A stretch of 64,000 nucleotides of DNA, taken from assembly GCA_036346355.1 (NCBI GenBank), contig CM070585.1:9315001-9379000 (forward strand), written 5' to 3'. Shown here piece after piece: positions 46,359-56,201 of this stretch. Position 1 is the first letter of the stretch. Each line of letters opens with the position of its first letter. The position numbers were made by a program, and so were the translations under genes. The notes under the pieces were generated by a model that was not told the origin of the DNA, did no database searches, and saw only the letters and a program-made list of their open reading frames with translations. The stretch comes from Rhipidocladum racemiflorum. Its lineage: Eukaryota; Streptophyta; Magnoliopsida; Poales; Poaceae.

Positions 46359-46590
46359 GGTTGTGTTTGGTTACCCGTACCAAGTGGTACATATATAAGA
46401 TGGTTCAAAAAAAAAACTATCTATGTGTTTGGTTGTTTAAATGAAACCATCCCATACTGGATCAAGTGATACAAATTTGAGAAATATTTCCTCTAGATGC
46501 TGAACCATTCCATTCACCTAAAATAATGGAACCAAATGGTACAGAACCATCTCATCCCATTCAACCTCGTACCATCAACCAAACACACCC
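46359..46590 (+). mobile_element. Tourist-like MITE
   Basis: The ends GGTTGTGTTTGGTT and AACCAAACACACCC are inverted. TTA precedes the left end; the right flank (AGT) does not match. It is clearly homologous to the MITE at 52518 (shared CCAAGTGGTACATA, GATACAAATTTGAGAAATAT and AATGGTACA). Confidence 0.7.
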
Positions 46591-47500
46591 AGTAGCCCAC
46601 TTAACTAGTCAGCTTAGCAATTTCTATGATAGGTATATTTGCAAACAAACGAGTAAAAGTTACAAGTGGTGGATGTAAAAACTTAAAGTTTTTTTTTCTG
46701 TGAAGAAAACACCTGTATTTTCCACCCCCCAGCATTTTCTGACAACCCAGCCAGTTTTCAGCAGCACAAAGTCGCAGAAAGAGAGAAAGCTCTTACTCCA
46801 AAATCCATATCAGAAGTCTGAATACATCTGTACACAGCAATGCACACATACCTACAGTTCGCAATGCTCAGGCTAGCCATGGATGCACGAGCCCAAGAGA
46901 GCAGAGAGCTCGCAGCGCCCCCTCCTTTGCACAGTGCGCACTCAGCGGAGCAACGGCCATGAGAGGAGCAGATCAGGAGAGTGCATATGCAAATGCAGAT
47001 GCAGCGCAGGTCACTGCTTCTACAGTGCCGCAGCAAGCAAAATCGCCAATCATTGTACCAAAAGCATGTCTGGAAGAAACCAAGGAAAAGCCTACATTGG
47101 CTGCGAGTGATTTGCTCAACATGCTCGGCTCGATCGATCGACAGCCTGAAAGCCAAACAGACAGGGGCTAAGCCAGGGAGGAGGACCACGGCTTGTCGCT
47201 GCAGCTGCAGGCTAGCTTTCGAGAGCGTCAGTCGGTTTGCAGTACTAGGCTGGGCAGGTACATGCTGCTAGCTTTCGCCAGTCGCTTTGATCGTTTGAAA
47301 TCAAGAGCCAGTGTCGCGTCACAGTGGAGTTGCCGAGCCTCGAAAGCGCATGCATGGCCGGATTTTGATCGAGGGCATGAACATTATTCATGCAATCATG
47401 CATCGGTAGATGCACGCAGGATGCATCCCTGTTGTGTGGATTCAGAGAGACTAAAACCCTTTTCACAGTGCTTGTAGACTGATTAATTTCTCTCAAACCA
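46591..47500. other. Spacer with a coding-like stretch
   Basis: The plus-strand frame at 46959-47171 (Q-E-S-A-Y-A-N-A-D-A-A, A-A-S-D-L-L-N-M-L-G, S-I-D-R-Q-P-E-S) has a protein-like composition but no splice context or family that I can identify. The rest has overlapping open frames only. Confidence 0.3.
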
Positions 47501-48704
47501 AGTAAGCCGGGATTGGAACATGTGTTTAACTGCTCATCATTTATATATAGTACTATGGTTCAATCTCTTTTTCTATAAATTAGCCTATTTTAATTTGCCC
47601 TTGAAGGTAACTTATCCTGTCTTCTCCCATAAGTATGCATTTTAGTCGGCTTCAACTTACGAACCCATATGTCAAAAGCTTAGGCCAAATGATGACTACT
47701 TTCGTGAGTACAAGTCACATTTTTGAACCATTGTATCAAAATCAAAGTCGGACACACACATCTCAAAGCTAATCCAAAAGCTTGGAAAATTAACTTAAAA
47801 GAGTTAAAAAAAACAGGCAACTTATGAATCAATAGAAAACAGTTTTATCTTATATGATTTAGCATGTTTGGCAAGTTCTAGCTTCAACCTGTAGGCTTCA
47901 ATCTAAAACAAGGCTAAACAGGATAAAGCTTCTTGAACTTGCTGTGGAAGCTAGCCTAAGCCTAACAGGTTGAAAGGGGCTTACAGTATGAAGCCTTCGA
48001 CAATCTAAACTTGTTATTTGGAAAATCTAATCTTGGCCAAACTGGCCAATCAGGCACCACATTGCCAACGGTACGGCAGTTTGGCAAGGAATCAACAACT
48101 TTTCCTGTGAAACAAGAAGGTACATGCTGGTCAGCATGGGCACCGTGGTGAGGCAATTTCTTCTTCTAGCTCGCCTTGCACAACCGGCTCTGAATGGCAA
48201 AATGTCTACCACTTAGAGGGTGATCAAATCAATTTTTTTGTCAAATGTGTTGTCGAAGTATTGAGACCGTACATCACCTCTTCATTGATTACCCTCAAGT
48301 TCGATAACTGCGGTTGTCCATTGTCTGTTGGATCTGCCTGCCAGCACTACTACCGGACTAGTGCGAACCGACCACACAATTGGAGCAATGGAGCCTAGGC
48401 CGGGTAAACTCCCTGCCGGAATTTTAGAAAGGTGCCAAAACGCTTGTCATCTTAGTATACTAGCAATGATGAAAAGAGCGCAATAGTAAAGTCTTCGAGA
48501 GTTGAATCAATCAAATATGAGACGTCAAACAGGAGTTTTGTAAGAGCAATGGGACTCAAAAAAATTAGTAGCACAGCCACACACACAGACTTGAGACGTC
48601 GTTTTTGCATTAGGTTTTGTACATAAATCTGGTGCAATGTCATGCACCTTGTAAATTTTATGCTTCTTGCTAATATATTCACAGCTTCTGCTGTCTTCCA
48701 AAAA
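47501..48704. other. Spacer
   Basis: AT-rich; no gene supported. Minus-strand open frames at 47962-48212 show no recognisable domain. Confidence 0.4.
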
Positions 48705-48713
48705 AAACAAGAA

Positions 48714-49259
48714 GGTAGTGTCTAGGGAGAACTTGAGTTTTTTTTTTCCTAAATAGTAATAAATTTTGAGCCTTTAGATCTAAATTCAATTGATAAAATC
48801 AACTTACCCCCTCTCCTTCCATTCGAGTACTATTTTGTCAAGGAGCACTCAATTTTTTTGATGTTGAATACACATCTGCCTCTATCCACTAGTTTGCTCT
48901 TTAGTTATTAGCATGCGATGTAATATATTGATAAATGCTCCGATACATATTATTCTTTCATGCATGATCTTTTTTTACATCAATTATATAGTAGTTTTAC
49001 ACAAATTAAATTATGTAGAAAACAATGTAACAATTTGCCCAAAAAAAAAAAAGGAACAAACACAAGCTATAAGGAACACAACAAACAGAAACTCTAATAA
49101 CAAATTGACTATTTTCTTATCGTACTGTTCACCCCGAGAAAACTCATAGAGTCGAAATGATAATGTACAAGGGAGATCACAAAGCAACATCTAATAGGAA
49201 AAAAAATTGAGTACTCACAAATAAAAAAGAACCCAATTAAGTACCATTTAGGAAACACC
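48714..49259 (+). mobile_element. Mutator-like non-autonomous element, 546 bp
   Basis: The flanks AAACAAGAA (48705-48713) and AAACAACAA (49260-49268) match in 8 of 9 bases, a Mutator-like duplication. The left end GGTAGTGTCTAGGG and right end (reverse complement GGTGTTTCCTAAAT) are imperfect inverted repeats, and ACTCAA-containing subterminal inverted segments follow. The core is AT-rich with no transposase. A homologous copy lies at 32215-32754 in the opposite orientation. Confidence 0.65.
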
Positions 49260-49268
49260 AAACAACAA

Positions 49269-49686
49269 TGGGAGTGTATGGTACCGAAAGTGCGCCCGGA
49301 AAAACACAAGTTGTACAACTGCTAGGAGCTACTGCTGTACATTTGAGCATGCGGGACAGAGCCAGAGCCTCATATATAGATTTAAGAAGAAGAAAAAAAC
49401 AAACTACGCCTCAAGCTAGCTCATCAGGTCCGTCCATCCACCTCGCACAGGCCACGCATCGCCGTCACGTCCCCATCAGACGGCTCTCGGCCGGCCGCGA
49501 TGGCACTCGCCGGGCCGGTCCGTGACTTTTCGGCCGTGCAACCGTGAACCGCATGCGCCTCCACACACACGCAACCAGAGGCCGGCCGGGACGGACGCCT
49601 CGGCATCTGCGCGCGCGCCTCGCTCCTCGTCGATCGCTAGCTAGAGCGCTTTACCTCGATCGCCTGCGTGTGGGGAGCCCAATGTA
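49269..49686. other. Spacer, GC-rich toward the right
   Basis: No gene supported. Positions 49420-49680 are GC-rich with open frames on both strands but no recognised motif. Confidence 0.4.
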
Positions 49687-49691
49687 TCATG

Positions 49692-50265
49692 TATTGAGTT
49701 GCATGCACCAGCCAGTTCATCCAAAAGCTTAAGCTGATGAGGAAAGACGTGTGGGCAATTCACTTATACTTCAACACTCCCCTTCACGTGTTGGCTCCCT
49801 CAGGCCTAAGACGTGGAATAGAAGTGGGCTGCAATTATTATTTTTTAATTGCACCAACCAGGTCTTGAACTCGAGACCTCTTGGCTCTGATACCATATTG
49901 AGTTGCATGCACCAGCCAATTCACCTAAAAACTTAAGCTGATGAGGAAAGACGGACAATTCACTTAGGGTGTGTTTGGTTACCTGCACCATCCTAGCTTG
50001 TTTCGTATGAGCCATCCAGGCTAGCCTTAGCCTGACTGAGTGGATGCAAGTTAAGTTGTTTGGTTGCTTGTTTGTGCATCTCATGGGCCTGCATTAGAGA
50101 GAAGTCTAATTTCTGTGTTTTCTCCATCCTGTATGAGTGGGTGCAATTGCATCCACCTGGCCAGGATGAACAGGAAACCAAACATACGTCTAATAGATAC
50201 AGTTGCATCCACTCATGCGATTCAGGTACCATGCAGACAACCAAACACACCCTTATACTTCAACA
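49692..50265 (-). mobile_element. TRIM (terminal-repeat retrotransposon in miniature) with nested MITE
   Basis: In minus orientation the 85-bp LTR starts TGTTGAAGTATAAGTGAATT and ends ...TGCAACTCAATA; the plus-strand copies are 49692-49776 and 49896-49966 plus 50256-50265. The primer-binding site TGGTATCAGAGCC lies immediately inside the LTR (about 49883-49895) and a purine tract (GTGAAGGGGAG) on the other side. The target duplication TCATG is exact (49687-49691 and 50266-50270). The internal region is only about 120 bp and encodes nothing. The second LTR is split by a Tourist MITE. Confidence 0.85.
49967..50252 (+). mobile_element. Tourist-like MITE inside the TRIM LTR, 286 bp
   Basis: The inverted ends GGGTGTGTTTGGTT and AACCAAACACACCC match except for one spacing base. 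TTA is duplicated at 49964-49966 and 50253-50255. Removing the element restores an LTR matching the other TRIM LTR. Confidence 0.88.
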
Positions 50266-50270
50266 TCATG

Positions 50271-50695
50271 CACGGCCGGCCGGTCACCACCCACGTACGT
50301 ACGCCCCACGACGTCGAACGACGGAGCGATCGATCGAAGCCATCACACGCGTCCTCGGCGCGACGCCGACGCCGCCTGCCCACCCACGCGTTATCATGTG
50401 CATGGAAACACACGATCGAGCGCCTAACCGGTTTACCCCATGCATCATCAGTCTATGTTCGTCATCTTTTTGCGACGGGAGATCACCTGCTCGTCGATCG
50501 ATCCGGCCGGCCATATGGAAGCCCCAAACGTACGTTTCCTTCCGATCGATAGACGTACCCCGATCGGACATATGTTTGTAGGCCATGCATGCACGAGATG
50601 GTCGTGTTCACCTCACCTGGTCCGCCCGATCGGTCGGTGATTAATCGATCAGATCGCCTTCTGGGCGTGTACGTGCACTGCATGCACTGCACTAA
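50271..50695. other. GC-rich spacer
   Basis: Rich in CGATCG/GATCGATCG and CGTACG words with overlapping open frames on both strands, none recognisable. No gene called. Confidence 0.45.
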
Positions 50696-50897
50696 TCTCT
50701 ACTATATAAAGTGAGAGTTTCTTCCCACGTCACATTAATTGCTCTGTTTAATTGCCCTACGCAAGAAACGAAGCGTTGCTTTAATTAGCCAGCTTTTGCA
50801 AGAAACGAAGCGTTAAAGATAGATGTTTGATCTTATGAAATATTTTTTTTATTTTTAAAATTTTGTTTTTCGTAGCAACGCACGGGCATATAACTAG
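50696..50897 (+). mobile_element. Mini-Helitron copy 2, 202 bp
   Basis: Same ends and same internal GCAAGAAACGAAGCGTT pair as copy 1. It is inserted between A (50695) and T (50898), the canonical Helitron target. An extra ATTGCTCTGTTTA segment is present and part of the T-rich tract of copy 1 is missing. Confidence 0.88.
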
Positions 50898-52514
50898 TTG
50901 TGATGTATAGTCGTGTTCCCCACAATGATATGGGTTTTTTTGTGCTGCTTGACGATTATTGATTGCGTGCGATCGATGCATGCCAAGATCTTCAGAAGTT
51001 TAATTAATGTTGCCAGGATAAAAGGCGTAGTCAGGAGAACCCATGCGTGGCAACCTGATAATTTCATTTATTTGTCTATCTTCCTTTTCTTTGAGAGAGA
51101 ACTGTCTATCTTCTTTTCTTTTTTTCTTTGTACATACCTTGCTTGTTCTTATTTGCCGGGCATTTTTCTTGTTCTCAACATGTACTACCTCGGGTTAAAA
51201 AAAAAGATAGATGTAATTAAACTTTTGAAATTTTAGCTATAGTTTCTTTTTAAATATTTATATTAGATACATAAAAATCATATGTGTGAATTTGTGTCGA
51301 AAAGGACTTTTATAATATTATAATTTTATTGGGTCGTATAAATATATTACAATAGAAATTAGTGGTTAAAGTTGCATTTTAGAGGTTGTGTGCTGTTGTA
51401 AAAAAAACACGTGTTTTGTGACCTGAGACTGAGAGAGTATATTTACTATGATCCTTTCCTGATGCTTTCTCTAAAAAGAGAGTTGCGATTTGGATATGCT
51501 TATTGGAAAATATAAATATGTGCCTGCTTAATTTGGTAGATAGTATAGAACTGAGTTTTGTAATAGGTTGAGAAGCTTGTTTTGGGTTCAGAGTCAATCC
51601 CATGAGACCCGGGTCCTACACATGAGAGGTTATACCCTTCTCAGAGTACGACACATGGTATTTAACTTTGATTCTATTAATAACCAATCCATCCGATCAC
51701 AAATATATATCATTTTGGGATACATACAGTCAAACATTTAAAACTTTAGTTATTAATATTTTTTAAAATATTTATATCGAATACATAGAAATCATATGTG
51801 TAGATTTGTCTCAAAAAGTACTTCGTAACATTAGAATTTTATTAGATTCTATAGATATATTACAATAGAAATTAGCAACCAAAATAGCATTTCGGATTGT
51901 ATCCGTATCCAAACCGGCGTGTATTGCTCTGAGGAGGGTTCAACCTCTGTTCGAGTCTCGCAGGATTATTTTCCTGATGAGGCAGGGGAGAGTCTACGGG
52001 TTGTTTCACTCTACGACGGATTGTGAACAGGGCTATCTAGCAGTGGGGAGCGGGCCCTCTGTTCCTAACAAAAAACAGCCTCACTAGCCCATGCCCATCG
52101 TGTAGAGCGGTACCAAACGTTGATCTGTTACAGTAGGTGGCAGTACACCGCCTGAGACAAAGCAGACTGCACTCGCACCGCATCGCATCGCACCGCGCCA
52201 AAGTTTCGAGAGTTAGGACTTAGGGTTCATTTTGTCTTGAAAATCGTTCGTTCGTATTAAGTTAGTTCGAAATCATATACTGATTGATAAATTAATTAAA
52301 TTTAAAAAAAAATTCATAAAAATTTATGTCATATAAACCGATTAAAAATTGATGAAAAATCAAGACGTTTGATATCGAAATCCTTCGATTTTTGATGATT
52401 TTGACTTGATTTTCACCGTCGGGACTTTAATTTTCAACCCTAAATTGGTTTGACTAACACTGGTTAAGATAGCTTTGGCTGTGCACGCAAACTGCTCCCC
52501 AACACTGCAAAATA
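50898..52514. other. AT-rich spacer with Stowaway-like remnants
   Basis: Two related AT-rich stretches (51183-51440 and about 51690-51905) share ATTACAATAGAAATTAG, CATATGTGTR and AATTTTATT. No gene. Positions 51940-52060 have a GTTCGAGTCTCGCAGG word like a pol III B box, but no convincing tRNA or SINE structure. Confidence 0.45.
51183..51440 (+). mobile_element. Stowaway-like MITE, degenerate
   Basis: The ends TACTACCTC and GAGAGAGTA pair imperfectly (TACT-C-CTC type ends), with TA at each side, as in mariner/Stowaway MITEs. Confidence 0.4.
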
Positions 52515-52517
52515 TAA

Positions 52518-52743
52518 GGGTGTGTTTAGTTGCTTGTACCAAGTGGTACATAGATGGTTCAAGAAAAAAGTCATCCATATATATGGTTGCTTGAATGGAA
52601 TCATTCCATTATGAGCCAAAATGATACAAATTTGAGAAATATTATCTATAGATACTGAACTATTCTATTCACTCAAAATAATAGAACCAAATGGTACAAA
52701 CCATCTTATCTGATTCAACCTTATCCCATGAACTAAACACATC
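52518..52743 (+). mobile_element. Tourist-like MITE, 226 bp
   Basis: The ends GGGTGTGTTTAGTT and AACTAAACACATC are inverted. TAA flanks both sides (52515-52517 and 52744-52746). Homologous to the MITE at 46359. Confidence 0.8.
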
Positions 52744-52746
52744 TAA

Positions 52747-54695
52747 GTGTACGGCTGCCCGACTCGACCTCTGAAACACACACGTGCATGAATTGAGGGC
52801 GGCCATCGATGTCCGTCGACGACCATGCATGCAGCCGCCGCTCTGCTTCTGACATCGATCGATTTGCAGATCATTTCCTCCATTTTATCTTAGGTGGGGG
52901 CATACATCGATGCATGCAAGGCTGGCATATGTAACCATCGCTGCCTGCCAACCTCAGTAGGCCGCCTCGCTAAATGCCTTCACGAGAAGTAAATATAAGC
53001 AAGCAATGGTGGCGTCCACTGACGCGCGCCGAATTGGAGGCCCATATGATTGACCACAGTATCCAATATATCCAGCCATCTGCATTGATAATTCGCATGA
53101 ACCATACCGATCCAACCGATCCATCCATGCATGCATCCATTTCTTCTCTCCATCTGCAGACTGTAAAGTTGCTGCTACTCCGCCTATCCAAGTGAATTTC
53201 TTCTTGGTACATAGATTAAGATTAAAAAGATATTAAAAATAATTAAGTTATGATTATTATCACTAAATACTATATTTAATATATACAGTGGAGAATTGTT
53301 CGCGCTAAAAACGTGAAGCAGGATTCTTAGCTTCGAACACGCAAGACAAACGCCGGGTTTGAAGCGTGCCAGTCAATTTGACCTGTAATTGATAAGGTAG
53401 AAACCGTAAATCAAACAAAGCCGATAAGCAAAAGATTATCGGCTTGACACTGGTCGGCAAGAAGCCGATCAAGAGATAACTTGGATCAACCAATTACGGC
53501 TAATCCGATGGTGAGGCAAGATCGACTTCGAGAGGCGATGCGCAACAACACAAAGCAAATCAAACCTGGGCGAAATCGACGATGCGCAGCTCTTTATTGA
53601 TCTCGTCGACTTACAGAGGAAGGATTACAGAACTAGAAAAACAACGCAAAAGAACGGTAGAAGTAAATGTGTATTGTGTTGGATTAATTTCTTTTTTTTG
53701 CGTCTTCTGGTCCGCCCCTTTTATATGCCTTGGTCGATCCGAATCCTGCATGGATACGGCAACCGGGTCCACGTCGGCTTCGATCCGATCTCTTTCCGTT
53801 TTGGCAACTGAATCCTTGCTGTTCACGGTGTATCTTTTAATCTCAATTATTATATCCGTGTCGCACTTTTCATTTTCGAATTTGGCCGATATTTACCGTA
53901 TATGCCAAATTTTGGTGCAAACAAGAATATAAGGTAAAAATTGATATCCAGTATATGGTAGCACTGGATCGTGCAACGACTGCATTACTAATTTACTACC
54001 CGGGCTAATTCCGAAGCATACTCTATTACTCTCTCATGTCGACATTGTTTCCCTGCAAGCTTTGGCTTGTCAATTTTCTCCTTGTCTGCTTTCCATGGGA
54101 AGCTTGCAGGCAATGATTGACACGCACCATTTCAAAGCGTTGCAGCCATCAAAATTACCAAAGAAAAAAGAGGCTGTGGATTGACTTGTATGTGAAAGAG
54201 GCACTGGCCAGGAGCCAGCTAGCTAGTGGCCTCCTCTGACTGATTTGCGAGATCGTTTGTACCCTGCATAATCTTACGGCGTACGGCTGCATTGCATGCC
54301 TCGTTTAAACGGCACAAGTGTGTTAGACTGTTGACACACTATTAACCTGTCAGCGATGTGCATGCACCGAATTCAACCCGGCTGGCGTTCCTTTATGTGC
54401 GTGTCATGCATGTCATGTCACCATCTTTCAAAACCAAGGCAGGTTTGGTTTAAAGCTAATTTTATCATTTCTAATCTTAGGTAAGCTACAAATTTATAGA
54501 CATATGTTTAGTTAGGTATTATAATTATGACTTGTCATACTTTTTTAGCCACATATCACGCACCGTAGACTCATGTAACGTTGAAATTTATTGTCACAAA
54601 AAGTTTGGTAAGTCGCACTTAAATAAGAGTAATTATGATAAAATTACGATATTAGATCACAATCTTTTTAAAAGCAAACCTATATTTTAGATATA
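52747..54695. other. Spacer with LTR-like remnant
   Basis: No gene. Positions 53300-53900 look like retroelement LTR debris (TTTTATATGCC promoter-like word near 53718, repeated GCCGATAAGC / AGCCGATCAAG words) without definable ends. Confidence 0.4.
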
Positions 54696-54920
54696 CTAGT
54701 TATATGCCCATGCGTTGCTACGAAAAACAAAATTGATAACGAAAAATAAAGATTAAAAAATAAAAAAAAATACTATTTCATAAGATCAAACATCTATCTT
54801 TAACGCTTCGTTTCTTGCAAAAGCTGACTAATTAAAGCAACGCTTCGTTTCTTGCGTAGGGCAATTAAGCAGGGCAATTAATGTGACTTGGGAAGAAACT
54901 CTCACTTTATATAGTAGAGA
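54696..54920 (-). mobile_element. Mini-Helitron copy 3, 225 bp
   Basis: On the minus strand it starts TCTCTACTATATAAAG (54920) and ends ...CATATAACTAG (54696). The 3' subterminal motif has one change (GCAACGCATGGG). It contains a duplicated TTAATTGCCCTGC segment. Confidence 0.88.
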
Positions 54921-55040
54921 CTAAAGTCACGTTGTTTAGTATTAGTTTTTTATTATACTTAGAGTCAGCCTTTTAGCATAAGCAGTTCGCATTTATACGT
55001 GTTAGAGTGGGTACTTTTACGGTACTAGTCTAAAACCAAA

Positions 55041-55048
<8 letters not shown>

Positions 55049-55102
<54 letters not shown>
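55049..55102 (+). repeat. (TA)n microsatellite, about 27 units
   Basis: An uninterrupted TA run lying where copy 4's 5' TCTCTACTATATA end would be, so it is probably an expansion of that Helitron end. Confidence 0.9.
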
Positions 55103-55107
<5 letters not shown>

Positions 55108-55108
55108 A

Positions 55109-55347
55109 TAAAGTGAGAGTTTCTTCCCACATCACATTAATTGCCCTGCTTAATTGCCCTACTTAATTGCCCTGCTTAATTGCCCTACGCAAGAAACGAA
55201 GCATTGCTTTAATTAGCCAGCTTTTGCAAGAAACGAAGCGTTAAAGATAGATGTTTGATCTTATGAAATAGTATTTTTTTTATTTTTTAATATTTATTTT
55301 TCGTTATCAATTTTGTTTTTCGTAGCAACACACGGGCATATAACTAG
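55109..55347 (+). mobile_element. Mini-Helitron copy 4, 5' end replaced by (TA)n
   Basis: It starts within the family at ATAAAGTGAGAGTTTCTTCC and ends ...CATATAACTAG followed by T. A TTGCCCTGCTTAA / TTGCCCTACTTAA unit is repeated three to four times, compared with one in copy 1. With the TCTCTCTATATA run at 55041, the full copy may span 55041-55347. Confidence 0.82.
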
Positions 55348-55600
55348 TCTCTATAAACCCACAAGTACACCTATAGTGGCCGTTAGCTTTTAGTTATATA
55401 TAGACTTATGGCTTTCAAAAAATATACTTAGAAAGCAACCCTTTATCTAGACTTTTTTTTTTAAATTTTTAAATCAAAGAAAAAAATCTAAACAAACATG
55501 GCTTAATTAATCATGCCAGTTCTTGCTAGGTCTACACATCTGTTAGCCTGTTGTAAATGTTCAGAGCAAACATGATTTGCATTCAAAAAATCACTCCACT
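55348..55600. other. Spacer
   Basis: No gene. It begins TCTCTATAAACCC right after the CTAG of Helitron copy 4, resembling another Helitron 5' end. Confidence 0.4.
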
Positions 55601-55610
55601 ATCTGCACAA

Positions 55611-56191
55611 GGAGTTTTTTAAATAATATATTTTTTAATAGCAATTGCGATATTAATACGTGAATTTTTTTTGCAAAATTAATACCCAATCGCCAAATAG
55701 TATGGCGAATTAGCAGTAGTCACCAAATAGTATGGCGAATTAGCAATAGTCGCCGTACCGTTTGGCGACTACTGCCTAATTATGCAGTTATCCAGTGGCC
55801 AGTTAATTTCACGAGAAACGAGGCGATCTTCGCCAAACGGTGTGGCGAAGAATGCTCGGTAAAAAATGATTTAATATCGCAATAATCTGTAGTCGCCGTA
55901 CCGTATGGCGATTATCTGTAGTCGCCGTACCGTATGGCGATTATCTGTAGTCGCCGTACCATATGGCGACGACAGATTAATTCCGTTATCGCCAACGGCC
56001 GACTGTTAACGGTCAGATTAGGGAGTAGTTGCCCCACAATATGGCGACTACCACTTTGTCGCCGTACCGTTCGGCGAAATAAGGTACTTCGCCGTACCGT
56101 TTGGCGTCTATGTATTATTTTTCCAATTTTTTTACCCGCGTATTAATATCGCAATTGCTATTAAAAAAATGTATTATTTTAAAAAAAAATC
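55611..56191 (+). mobile_element. Mutator-like MITE with an array of palindromic GGCGA motifs, 581 bp
   Basis: The inverted ends are about 50 bp long with a perfect 30-bp core (TTTTTTAATAGCAATTGCGA plus TATTAATACG at 55631-55660, inverted at 56139-56168). ATCTGCACAA occurs directly on both sides (55601-55610 and 56192-56201), which fits a 9-bp Mutator-like duplication. Inside are about ten copies of a 19-bp near-palindrome, TCGCCGTACCGTATGGCGA, with variants. No protein is encoded. Confidence 0.8.
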
Positions 56192-56201
56192 ATCTGCACA
56201 A

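Noticed and set aside
46959..47171. 70-codon frame with protein-like composition
   Set aside because: No splice context, no recognised family, and longer competing frames on the other strand; mentioned only as spacer content.
51925..52060. Possible tRNA-derived SINE (GTTCGAGTCTCGCAGG)
   Set aside because: Only a B-box-like word; no A box at proper spacing, no poly-A/T tail, no target duplication.
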